Shown: positions 44,901 to 53,815 of the stretch, in pieces
How positions within the stretch are numbered: the first letter of the stretch is position 1
Layout: the number at the start of each line of letters is the position of its first letter
Assembly: GCF_042651965.1 (NCBI RefSeq)
Contig: NZ_JBHSDY010000006.1
Location: 124,001 to 188,000 of the forward strand
DNA length: 64,000 nucleotides
From: Castellaniella hirudinis
Lineage (GTDB): Bacteria; Pseudomonadota; Gammaproteobacteria; Burkholderiales; Burkholderiaceae_B
Direction: 5' to 3'
Notes under the pieces: model-generated
The model's database searches: none
Seen by the model: only the letters and a program-made list of their open reading frames with translations
What the model was told of the DNA's origin: nothing
Translations under genes and position numbers: made by a program

Positions 44901-45743
44901 ATGGTTGAACGCCGGCCGCTGCTGGACGTCGTCTCGCACCTGACCCTGATCCTGGGCGTGGCGGTGATCGCCTTCCCGCTGTACGTGGCCTTCGTCGCGT
45001 CCACCCAGACGGCCCAGGAAGTCGCCCGGGCGCCCATGTCCCTGATCCCCGGCGCTCATCTGCTGGAGAACTACTGGGCGGTGCTCAAGGGCGGCGCGAT
45101 CAACACCCCGCCGGTGGGCCGCATGCTGTGGATCAGCACCTTCATGGCCCTGGCGATCGCCATCGGCAAGATCGCCATTTCCATGCTTTCGGCCTTTGCC
45201 GTGGTGTATTTCCGCTTTCCCCTGCGGATGCTGTGCTTCTGGATGATCTTCGTCACCCTGATGCTCCCGGTCGAAGTCCGCATCGCCCCGACCTACGCGG
45301 TCGTGGCCGACCTGGGCATGCTCAACAGCTACGCCGGCCTGACGCTGCCGCTGATCGCCTCGGCCACCGCCACCTTTCTGTTCCGGCAGTTTTTCCTGAC
45401 CGTGCCCGACGAACTGGTCGAAGCCGCGCGCATCGACGGCGCCGGTCCCATGCGGTTCTTCAAGGACATTCTGCTGCCGCTGTCGCGCACCAGCATTGCC
45501 GCCCTGTTCGTGATCCAGTTCATCTACGGCTGGAACCAATACCTGTGGCCGCTCATCATCACCACGCACGAAGACATGTATCCCGTGGTGGTCGGCATCC
45601 GCCGCATGATCGCCGGGGGCGACAGCGTCACCGAATGGAACCTGGTCATGGCCACGGCCATGCTGGCCATGCTGCCGCCCGCCGCCGTCGTCATCCTGAT
45701 GCAGAAATGGTTCGTCAAGGGCCTGGTCGACTCAGAAAAGTAG
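44901..45743 (+). CDS. ugpE: glycerol-3-phosphate ABC transporter permease UgpE
   Basis: This 280-residue permease is the UgpA partner. Six membrane segments are evident, and the coupling loop reads LVEAARIDGAGPMRFFKDILLPLSRT. GWNQYLWPLIITTHEDMYPVVVGIRRMI near the C-terminus is typical of UgpE. A GGAG ribosome site precedes its ATG. Confidence 0.94.
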   Translation: MVERRPLLDVVSHLTLILGVAVIAFPLYVAFVASTQTAQEVARAPMSLIPGAHLLENYWAVLKGGAINTPPVGRMLWISTFMALAIAIGKIAISMLSAFAVVYFRFPLRMLCFWMIFVTLMLPVEVRIAPTYAVVADLGMLNSYAGLTLPLIASATATFLFRQFFLTVPDELVEAARIDGAGPMRFFKDILLPLSRTSIAALFVIQFIYGWNQYLWPLIITTHEDMYPVVVGIRRMIAGGDSVTEWNLVMATAMLAMLPPAAVVILMQKWFVKGLVDSEK

Positions 45744-45771
45744 TTCATAAAAACAGGAAACCCCATCCCCC

Positions 45772-46845
<1,074 letters not shown>

Positions 46846-46850
46846 GCGGA

Positions 46851-46897
46851 CAAAACAAAACCGGCGCGCTCGTGAGAGTCGCGCCGGTTTTGTTTTG
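46851..46897. terminator. bidirectional terminator between ugpC and the livK paralogue
   Basis: An 18-base perfect stem (CAAAACAAAACCGGCGCG and its complement) with an 11-base loop puts a TTTTGTTTT run at the 3' side on both strands. It lies between the converging ugpC and livK-type genes and should stop both. Confidence 0.93.
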
Positions 46898-46934
46898 CCT
46901 AGGGACGCCGCAGAGCGTCCCGCAGCAGACTGGT

Positions 46935-48056
46935 TTACTTGAAGACGGTCTTGGAACCGTCGGCGTGCCAGGTGAAGACGTCGAACTTGAAGGACTTGAG
47001 GTCTCCCTGCTTGTTCCAGGAGATGTCGCCGATCGGGGTCTTGACCGAGTTGCTGTGCAGCCAGGCCGCGACCTTGGTCGGGTCGTCCTTGCCCACGCCC
47101 TTGATCCCGGCGGCGATGGCTTCGACGGCGGAATAAGCGGTGAGCTGGAAGGCGCCGCCCGCGTTGCGGTTCTTGTCCTTGAAGGCCTTGACCACGGAGG
47201 CGTTGGCCGGGTCGGAGGTGAAGTCGGCCGGCAGGGTCACCAGCATGCCTTCGACGGCCGGGCCGGCGATGGCGTTGATGTCCGGGTTGCCCACGCCTTC
47301 AGGACCCATGAACTTGGCCTGCAGGCCTTGTTCGGCGCCCTGGCGCAGCAGCAGGCCCATTTCGGGGTGGTAGCCGCCGTAGTAGACAAAGTCGGCGCCC
47401 GCGGACTTGAGCTTGGTGATCACGGCGGAGTAGTCGCTGTCGCCGGCGTTGATGCCTTCGAACAGCACGACCTTGATGCCGTCCTTTTCGAGATCGGCCT
47501 TGACGGCGGTGGCGATGCCCTGGCCGTACGACTGCTTGTCGTGCAGCACGGCCACGGCCTTGGGCTTGACCTTCTGGGCGATGAATTCCGCAGCGGCGGG
47601 ACCTTGCTGGTCGTCACGACCGATAGTGCGGAAGATCATGTCGTAGTTCTTGCCGTCGGTCACCGCGGGCGAGGTGGCGGACGGGGTGACCATGACCACG
47701 CCTTCGTTGTTGTAGACAGGGGTTGCGGCAATGGTGGCGCCGGAACACACGTGACCCACGACGTAATGGATCTTTTCGTTGACGACGCGGTTGGCCACGA
47801 CCGGACCTTGCTTGGGCTCGCAACCGTCATCGATGACGACTGCTTCCAGCTTGTTGCCCAGCACGCCGCCAGCGGCGTTGATGGTTTCGATCGCCGTGTC
47901 CACGCCTTCCTTGACCATATCGCCATACTGGGTCAAGGCCCCGGTGTAGGGCCCCGCAATCGCGATGCGGATGGTATCGGCATGCGCAACGGAAGAAAGC
48001 ATCATGCCGGCGGCCAGGCCCAGTGCGGCTGCCATCGGCGTAAAGCGTACGTTCAT
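46935..48056 (-). CDS. second branched-chain amino acid-binding protein (LivJ/LivK paralogue)
   Basis: This 373-residue protein has a signal peptide ending VAHA (about residue 26) and a Peripla_BP_6 domain. It is a clear paralogue of the protein encoded at 40297-41415: both have IDDGCEPKQ, RTIGRDDQQGP, LHDKQ(T/S)YG and GGYHPE(L/M)GLLLRQ. It has no permease or ATPase of its own nearby, so it likely shares LivHMGF, as E. coli LivJ and LivK do. A strong GGAGG ribosome site precedes the ATG at 48056. Confidence 0.92.
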   Translation of the reverse strand: MNVRFTPMAAALGLAAGMMLSSVAHADTIRIAIAGPYTGALTQYGDMVKEGVDTAIETINAAGGVLGNKLEAVVIDDGCEPKQGPVVANRVVNEKIHYVVGHVCSGATIAATPVYNNEGVVMVTPSATSPAVTDGKNYDMIFRTIGRDDQQGPAAAEFIAQKVKPKAVAVLHDKQSYGQGIATAVKADLEKDGIKVVLFEGINAGDSDYSAVITKLKSAGADFVYYGGYHPEMGLLLRQGAEQGLQAKFMGPEGVGNPDINAIAGPAVEGMLVTLPADFTSDPANASVVKAFKDKNRNAGGAFQLTAYSAVEAIAAGIKGVGKDDPTKVAAWLHSNSVKTPIGDISWNKQGDLKSFKFDVFTWHADGSKTVFK

Positions 48057-48093
48057 AAAAACCTCCTGTGAAAGACCTTGAAAAGAATACACG

Positions 48094-48132
48094 AAACCCC
48101 TGCGAAACGGCCATTGCGCCGCACGGGGGTTT
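48094..48132 (-). terminator. imperfect hairpin after oxyR
   Basis: AAACCCCTGCG (48094-48104) pairs with CGCA-C-GGGGGTTT (48120-48132) with one bulged base. On the minus strand only TTT follows, so this would be a weak terminator in the short gap between oxyR and the livK-type gene. Confidence 0.35.
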
Positions 48133-48149
48133 TCCCGATACAGCCGGCC

Positions 48150-49106
48150 TCAGTCCGCCTCGGCAGCCACCGGAACCGTGTCTTCGAGCATGGTCGCGCC
48201 CGGCATGCCGCAATGGCGCACGGCCCGGATCAGGGCCTCGATGGCGGCCTGGCGCGGAAAGCTCTTGCGCCAGACCAGCACCACGCGGCGGTCGGGCGCC
48301 GGCGGCTTGAACGGCACGAAGCGCAACAACCGGCTCTCGGCCCCCTGCATCCCCAGGGCGCTGGCCGGCAGAACCGTGATGCCGATGCCTGCGGCCACCA
48401 TGTGGCGGATGGTTTCCAGGGAAGAGCCCTCGAAGGTGCGCTGGATGCCTTCGCTGGAAGCCGAGAAACGCGACAGTTCGGGACAGACTTCCAGGACCTG
48501 ATCGCGGAAGCAGTGGCCGGCGCCCAGCAGCAGCATGTTTTCCTCTTTCAGGCGGCTGGAATCGATCTGCGTCTCTTGCGCCCAGGGATGGGTGTGCGGC
48601 AGCGCGACGTAAAAAGGCTCGTCGTACAGCGCGCATTGCGACAGGCCGGTGTCGGGCAGCGGCAGGGCGACGATGGCGCAATCGATCTCGCCCTGGCGCA
48701 GCAGTTCCAGCAGCCGCGCGGTGTAGTTTTCCTGCAGCAGCAGCGGCATCTGCGGCGTGCGGCGGATCTGCTCGGGCACCAGGTAGGGCAGCAGATACGG
48801 CCCCACGGTGTAGATCACGCCGACGCGCAGCGGGCCTTCCAGCGGATCGTGGCCCTGGCGGGCGATCTCGCGCAGATTGGCGCCCTCTTCCAGCACCTTC
48901 TGCGCCTGGGCGACGACACGCAAGCCGATCGGCGTGATGCCGACCTCGGCGCCGCCGCGCTCGAACAGCACCACGCCCAGTTCTTCTTCCAGTTTGCGGA
49001 TGGCCACCGACAGCGTGGGCTGGCTGACGAAACAGGCTTCCGCAGCCCGCCCGAAATGGCGCTCCCGCGCCACGGCGACAATGTATTTCAGTTCGGTCAG
49101 CGTCAT
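48150..49106 (-). CDS. oxyR: hydrogen peroxide sensor OxyR
   Basis: The 318-residue LysR-family protein carries the OxyR redox pair: two cysteines in GAGHCFRDQVLEVC, the counterpart of E. coli Cys199 and Cys208, eight residues apart. The HTH is within LTELKYIVAVARERHFGRAAEACFVSQPTLSVAIRKLEEEL. Oxidation by peroxide would form the disulfide and activate defence genes. It starts at 49106 (MTLTELKYI), 54 bases after the recG stop; a small 7-base hairpin (49130-49151) lies in between. Confidence 0.93.
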   Translation of the reverse strand: MTLTELKYIVAVARERHFGRAAEACFVSQPTLSVAIRKLEEELGVVLFERGGAEVGITPIGLRVVAQAQKVLEEGANLREIARQGHDPLEGPLRVGVIYTVGPYLLPYLVPEQIRRTPQMPLLLQENYTARLLELLRQGEIDCAIVALPLPDTGLSQCALYDEPFYVALPHTHPWAQETQIDSSRLKEENMLLLGAGHCFRDQVLEVCPELSRFSASSEGIQRTFEGSSLETIRHMVAAGIGITVLPASALGMQGAESRLLRFVPFKPPAPDRRVVLVWRKSFPRQAAIEALIRAVRHCGMPGATMLEDTVPVAAEAD

Positions 49107-49160
49107 GAGGATTCCTCTCAAACCCGTTCGCACGATGCCAGGCGATCGTGCCGGTCGTCG

Positions 49161-51227
49161 TCAACTGCGTAGATATTGGTCGGCGCCCGCCATCCAGCGT
49201 TGCCGGTGAGCGCGGGCGTGTTCGGGAAAATCGGCCGACAGCCGGGCGGCCGCTTCGCGGGCCTGCTCCAGCAGGTCCTCGTCGGATTCCAGATCGGCGA
49301 AACGCAGCAGGGCCTGGCCCGACTGGCGTATCCCCAGCAACTCGCCCGGCCCGCGCTGGGCCAGGTCGCGCCGCGCGATCTCGAAGCCGTCGGTGGTCTC
49401 GTACATGGCGCGCAGGCGTTCGCGGGCGATGGCCGACAGCGGCGGCTGGTACAGCAGGACGCAGGTGGCTTCGCCGCCGCCCCGCCCCACCCGGCCGCGC
49501 AACTGATGCAACTGCGCCAGGCCGAAGCGCTCGGCATGTTCGATGACCATCAGGCCGGCATTGGGCACGTCCACGCCGACCTCGATGACGGTGGTGGCGA
49601 CCAGCAGGTCGATCGCTCCGGCGCGAAAAGCGTCCATGACCTCGGATTTGTCGCGCGCCGGCAGGCGGCCATGCATCAGGCCGATGCGCAGGTCCGGCAG
49701 GGTCGAGCACAGCAATTCATAGGTATCGACGGCCGTCTGCAACTGCAGGGCTTCGCTTTCCTCGACCAGCGGGCAGACCCAGTACGCCTGGCGTCCGGCG
49801 CGCACGACCTCGCCCACGCGGGCCAGGACGTCGTCGCGGCGCCGGTCGTCGAACAGGCGCGTGCGCACCGGCACGCGGCCCGGCGGCAGTTCGTCGAGCA
49901 CCGAGACGTCCATATCGGCGAAAAAAGCCATCGCCAGGGTGCGCGGGATGGGCGTGGCGCTCATGCTGAGCTGATGCGGGCGGTATTTGGCCTGATCGCC
50001 CTTGCGGTTCAGCGCCAGGCGCTGTCCCACGCCAAAGCGATGCTGCTCGTCGCTGATCACCAGGCCCAGCGATTCGAATTCCACCTTCTCCTGGATCAGG
50101 GCCTGGGTGCCGACCGCCAGCCGGGCCTCGCCGGAAGCCATGGCGCTGAGGGCCTTGCGGCGCTCGGCGGCCGGCAGGCCGCCCGTCAGCCAGACCGGCG
50201 CCACACCCAAGGGCGTCAGCCATTCGGACAGTTTGCGCCAGAGTTGTTCGGCCAGGATCTCCGTGGGCGCCATCACGGCGACCTGAGCGCCGGCCTCGAT
50301 CGCCTGGGCCGCCGCCAGGGCCGCCACCAGGGTCTTGCCGCTGCCCACGTCGCCTTGCAGCAGGCGGTGCATGGGGTGCGTGCGCGCCAGATCCGCGCCG
50401 ATCTGCGCCACGGCGCGCGATTGCGCGCCGGTGGGGGCGAACGGCAGGCCGGACAGCAGGCGGCCCGTCAGACGGCCGTCGCCCCGCAGGCTGTGCGCGG
50501 CCTGGGCGCGGCGCGCCGCGCGCGCGTCGGCCAGGGCCAGTTGCTGCGCCAGCAGTTCGTCGAATTTGATGCGCCGCCAGGCGGGGTGGCTATGCGCGGC
50601 CAGCGATTCCAGAGAAATGTCCGGTCCCGGGTGATGCAGCAGGCGCAGCGACGGCGCGAAATCGGCCAACTGATAGGTTTCGCGCACGGCGGCCGGCAGC
50701 GTGTCGTCCAGGACGGCCTCGTCCAGAGCGCGCGCGATGGCCTTGCGCAAAGCGGCCTGCGGCAGGCCCTGGGTCGTGGGGTAGACCGGCGTCAGGGTGT
50801 CGGGCAGCGGCGTGCCCGGCTCGGTCACCAATGGGTGCACGATCTCCAGGCCGTGGAAGCCCGCGCGGACTTCACCCCGCGCCCGGATCCGCCGTCCGGC
50901 GTGCAGGCGGGCCTGCTGGCCCGGATAGACGTGCAGCCAGCGCAGCCCCAAGCGTCCGGACTCGTCGGCCAGCGTGGCCTGCAGGGTCCGTCTGGGACCG
51001 AAGCGGATTTCACTGTCGACGATCTCGCCTTCGAACAAGGCGTGGACGCCGGGCTGTGCGTCGGCGATCGCCGTGATGCGGGTCTCGTCTTCGTAGCGCA
51101 GCGGCAGATGGGTGGCGAAGTCAGCAGGGGTGCGCAGCCCCAGCCGCTCGAACAAGCGAGCCTGGGACACCCCCGCCGTCTTGCGGGCGCCGGACGCCGC
51201 CCGGCGCGGCTTTTCAGCCGAATTCAC
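49161..51227 (-). CDS. recG: ATP-dependent DNA helicase RecG
   Basis: This 688-residue helicase remodels stalled replication forks and Holliday junctions. The N-terminal wedge (OB) domain covers about residues 20-180; the helicase core has Walker A GDVGSGKT, the DEQH box SDEQHRFGVGQR, SATPIPRTLAM, and the C-terminal RGRVGRGG motif VI followed by the TRG-type region. It is preceded by ridA (27 bases) and followed by oxyR. In Pseudomonas oxyR and recG are also neighbours but in the opposite order. Confidence 0.95.
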   Translation of the reverse strand: MNSAEKPRRAASGARKTAGVSQARLFERLGLRTPADFATHLPLRYEDETRITAIADAQPGVHALFEGEIVDSEIRFGPRRTLQATLADESGRLGLRWLHVYPGQQARLHAGRRIRARGEVRAGFHGLEIVHPLVTEPGTPLPDTLTPVYPTTQGLPQAALRKAIARALDEAVLDDTLPAAVRETYQLADFAPSLRLLHHPGPDISLESLAAHSHPAWRRIKFDELLAQQLALADARAARRAQAAHSLRGDGRLTGRLLSGLPFAPTGAQSRAVAQIGADLARTHPMHRLLQGDVGSGKTLVAALAAAQAIEAGAQVAVMAPTEILAEQLWRKLSEWLTPLGVAPVWLTGGLPAAERRKALSAMASGEARLAVGTQALIQEKVEFESLGLVISDEQHRFGVGQRLALNRKGDQAKYRPHQLSMSATPIPRTLAMAFFADMDVSVLDELPPGRVPVRTRLFDDRRRDDVLARVGEVVRAGRQAYWVCPLVEESEALQLQTAVDTYELLCSTLPDLRIGLMHGRLPARDKSEVMDAFRAGAIDLLVATTVIEVGVDVPNAGLMVIEHAERFGLAQLHQLRGRVGRGGGEATCVLLYQPPLSAIARERLRAMYETTDGFEIARRDLAQRGPGELLGIRQSGQALLRFADLESDEDLLEQAREAAARLSADFPEHARAHRQRWMAGADQYLRS

Positions 51228-51254
51228 GGCGCACGGTCCAGCAGGCGGCGGAAA

Positions 51255-51641
51255 TCAGAGCGCCAGAATGGCTTCGACTTCGAACTGGGCGCCTTTGGGC
51301 AGGCTGGCGACGCCCAGGGTCGAACGCGCCGGATAGGGCTGGGGGATGATTTCCGCCATGATGGCGTTGGCGCTGGCGAACTTGCTGAGATCCGTCAGGA
51401 ACAGGGTGAGCTTGACGACGTTGTCCAGCGTGCCGCCGGCCGCTTCGATGACGGCCTGCATATTGGCGAAGGACTGACGGACCTGGCCTTCGAAGTTTTC
51501 CGAGACCAGTTCGCCCGTGCCGGGCTCCAGCCCGATCTGGCCCGACAGAAAGACCAGCTTGCCGGCCGACGCGCTGACGGCCTGGGAATACGGGCCGACG
51601 GCGGCCGGGGCGGCATCGGTGTGGATGATTGCCTTGCTCAT
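51255..51641 (-). CDS. ridA: RidA enamine/imine deaminase
   Basis: The 128-residue protein clears reactive 2-aminoacrylate formed by PLP enzymes. It has the RidA (YjgF/YER057c) signature: GPYSQAVSASAGKLVFLSGQIGL near the N-terminus, the key arginine in YPARSTLGVASLP, and FEVEAIL at the C-terminus. Length is standard for the trimeric family. It appears to be first in a ridA-recG-oxyR unit. Confidence 0.94.
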   Translation of the reverse strand: MSKAIIHTDAAPAAVGPYSQAVSASAGKLVFLSGQIGLEPGTGELVSENFEGQVRQSFANMQAVIEAAGGTLDNVVKLTLFLTDLSKFASANAIMAEIIPQPYPARSTLGVASLPKGAQFEVEAILAL

Positions 51642-51694
51642 GGTGGAAGACTCGATGATGGTTAAAAGACTATCAGAGTGTACCGACCAATAGC

Positions 51695-51726
51695 AAAAAA
51701 TAAAAGCTGCGGCGAACCGCCGCAGC
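51695..51726 (-). terminator. Rho-independent terminator of fpr
   Basis: A 9-base perfect stem (GCTGCGGCG / CGCCGCAGC) with loop AAC or its complement is followed on the minus strand by TTTTATTTTTT. It lies immediately after the fpr stop. Confidence 0.92.
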
Positions 51727-51728
51727 CG

Positions 51729-52505
51729 CTATTTTTCAGCGAAGGCACGCTCGTAGACGTAATCGCCGGCCTCGCCCACCCCAGGCGACACGACGAAGCC
51801 ACGCGCATCCAGCATGGCGCGGATGTCGGTCAGCATGGCCGGGCTGCCGCAGATCATGGCGCGATCGACGGCGGGATCCAGCGGCGGCAGGCCGATGTCG
51901 GTAAACAGTTGCCCGCTTTCGACCAGGCTCGTCAGCCGGCCCTGGTGCTCGTAAGGCTCGCGCGTCACCGTGGGGTAATAGATCAGCTTGTCGCGCACCA
52001 TTTCGCCCAGGTATTCATCCTGGGGCAGTTCCTGGCGGATGTAGTCGGCGTAGGCCAGTTCGCTGACGAAGCGCACGCCGTGCATCAGGATGATCTTTTC
52101 GAAGCGGTCGTAGACCTCGGGGTCCTTGATGATGCTGAGAAACGGCGCCAACCCCGTGCCGGTGGCGAACAGGTACAGGTGGCGGCCCGGGCGCAGATCG
52201 TCGGCCACCAGGGTGCCGACCGGCTTGCGGCTGACCAGCACGGCATCACCCGGCTGCAAGTGCTGCAGGCGCGAGGTGAGCGGGCCGTTGGGGACCTTGA
52301 TGCTGAAGAATTCCAGATTGTCTTCGTGGTTGGCGCTGGCGATGCTGTAGGCGCGCATCAGCGGCTTGCCCTCGACTTCCAGACCCAGCATCACGAAATG
52401 GCCGTTGTGAAAACGCAGGCCGGGATCGCGGGTGGTCTTGAAAGAAAACAGCGTGTCATTCCAGTGACGCACGCTGAGGACTTGCTCGGAATTGAAAGCG
52501 GCCAT
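51729..52505 (-). CDS. fpr: ferredoxin--NADP reductase
   Basis: This 258-residue flavoenzyme links NADPH to ferredoxin or flavodoxin. The FAD site is RAYSIASA (about residues 49-56), and the NADP-binding half has LFATGTGLAPFLSII and MICGSPAML. The C-terminus, GDYVYERAFAEK, is that of the Pseudomonas/Rhodobacter-type Fpr with its adenine-stacking extension. The start at 52505 gives MAAFNSEQVLSVRHWNDTLF; the frame extends upstream by 39 unconserved residues. Divergent to it is the iron transporter operon with a Fur box between them. Confidence 0.92.
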   Translation of the reverse strand: MAAFNSEQVLSVRHWNDTLFSFKTTRDPGLRFHNGHFVMLGLEVEGKPLMRAYSIASANHEDNLEFFSIKVPNGPLTSRLQHLQPGDAVLVSRKPVGTLVADDLRPGRHLYLFATGTGLAPFLSIIKDPEVYDRFEKIILMHGVRFVSELAYADYIRQELPQDEYLGEMVRDKLIYYPTVTREPYEHQGRLTSLVESGQLFTDIGLPPLDPAVDRAMICGSPAMLTDIRAMLDARGFVVSPGVGEAGDYVYERAFAEK

Positions 52506-52670
52506 GACGAAGGACGAACTCCAGAATTCGGGGGGGATGTCTATGGATAGATGGTACGGCGCTGGCCGGGAAACGCAAGGCCAGACCCGGTGCGGTTCGA
52601 GGACTTTCTTGATTTCGCGCAAGATGACGCGCCAAATCGGGCGGATTTCCTGGATCGCGGGGCATTTTAG

Positions 52671-52699
52671 CGCGTTCAGCTTGCCTTAAGCTGAACGCG
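52671..52699. other. 12-bp perfect dyad between fpr and fbpA
   Basis: CGCGTTCAGCTT and AAGCTGAACGCG face each other over a 5-base loop. No T run follows on either strand. It sits 22 bases before the Fur box and in the leader region of fpr, so it may be an operator or a leader structure. Confidence 0.6.
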
Positions 52700-52721
52700 A
52701 TGATAAATTCGCATTCCGTTT

Positions 52722-52736
52722 TGAGAATTGTTCTCA
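52722..52736 (+). promoter_or_regulatory. Fur box upstream of the iron transporter operon
   Basis: TGAGAATTGTTCTCA is a 7-1-7 inverted repeat matching the Fur consensus TGATAATnATTATCA closely. It overlaps -35-like sequences (TTGAGA, TTGTTC) and lies 29 bases before the fbpA start, so iron-loaded Fur would block the promoter. It could also affect fpr. Confidence 0.82.
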
Positions 52737-52765
52737 TTTTTCATACGTTTATACGAGCCGCTGCC

Positions 52766-53806
52766 ATGTCGATCCGCTTTCGTGCCCTGCCCTTCGCCCG
52801 ACGTCTGTCCCTGCTGGCCGCGGCCCTGCCGCTGATGGCAGGCACCGCCCTGGCGGCGGAAGTCAATCTGTACACCACTCGCGAACCCAAGCTCATCGAG
52901 CCGCTGCTGGCCTCTTTCACCCAGGACACGGGCGTCAAGGTCAACACGGTCTTCGTCAAGGACGGCTTGCTGGAACGCGTGCGTGCCGAGGGCGCGCAAT
53001 CGCCGGCCGACGTGCTGATGACCGTGGACATCGGCAATCTGCTGGATCTGGTGGACGGCGGCGTCGCCCAGCCGGTGGATTCCGCCGTGCTGAAGGCCGC
53101 CATTCCCGCCAATCTGCGTGCGGCTGACGGCCAGTGGTTCACCCTGTCGATGCGCGATCGGGTCGCCTACGTCGCCAAGGACCTGGACGTCCAGACCTTC
53201 CACTACGAAGACCTGGCCGACCCGCGCTGGAAGGGCAAGGTCTGCATCCGCTCAGGCCAGCACCCCTACAACACCGCGCTCATCGCCGCCCTGATCGCCC
53301 ACAACGGCGTCGAGGCGACGGAACAGTGGCTGCGCGGCGTCAAGGCCAATCTGGGCCGCCCCGCCACCGGCGGCGACCGCGACGTGGCGCGTGACATTCT
53401 GGGCGGGATCTGCGACGTGGGCATCGCCAACGCCTACTATGCCGGCCGCATGAAGAATGCCGAAGCAGGCAGCGACGCGCGCCGCTGGGGCGACGCCATC
53501 CGCGTCATCCGGCCCACCTTCAAGAATGCCTCGGGCACGCACGTCAACATCTCCGGCGCCGCCGTGGCGCGCCACGCGCCGAACCGCGCCGAAGCCGTCC
53601 AGTTGCTGGAATACCTGGTGTCGGACAAGGCGCAAAGCCTCTACGCCCAGGCCAACTACGAATACCCGGTCAAGGCAGGCGTGACGCTGGATCCGACCGT
53701 GGCCAGCTTCGGCCCCCTGAACGTCGACACCCTGCCCCTGACCGAGATCGCCCGCCACCGCAAGCAGGCGAGCGAACTGGTCGACCGCGCCGGCCTGACC
53801 CAGTAA
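52766..53806 (+). CDS. fbpA: iron(III)-binding periplasmic protein
   Basis: The 346-residue protein has a signal peptide ending ALAA (about residue 31) and begins as a mature protein with EVNLYTTREPKLIEPLLASF, a classic FutA/FbpA line. Two later segments, YVAKDLDVQTFHYEDLADPRWKGKVCIRSG and ANAYYAGRMKNAE with its tyrosine pair, match iron-binding residues of the family. The start at 52766 is chosen because the earlier in-frame ATG (52700) would put the Fur box inside the coding region. It opens the fbpABC operon. Confidence 0.9.
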   Translation: MSIRFRALPFARRLSLLAAALPLMAGTALAAEVNLYTTREPKLIEPLLASFTQDTGVKVNTVFVKDGLLERVRAEGAQSPADVLMTVDIGNLLDLVDGGVAQPVDSAVLKAAIPANLRAADGQWFTLSMRDRVAYVAKDLDVQTFHYEDLADPRWKGKVCIRSGQHPYNTALIAALIAHNGVEATEQWLRGVKANLGRPATGGDRDVARDILGGICDVGIANAYYAGRMKNAEAGSDARRWGDAIRVIRPTFKNASGTHVNISGAAVARHAPNRAEAVQLLEYLVSDKAQSLYAQANYEYPVKAGVTLDPTVASFGPLNVDTLPLTEIARHRKQASELVDRAGLTQ

Positions 53807-53815
53807 GCGAACACG

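Noticed and set aside
49176..51665. Long plus-strand open frame opposite recG and ridA
   Set aside because: Antisense to RecG motifs that are all intact; no signs of a real protein.
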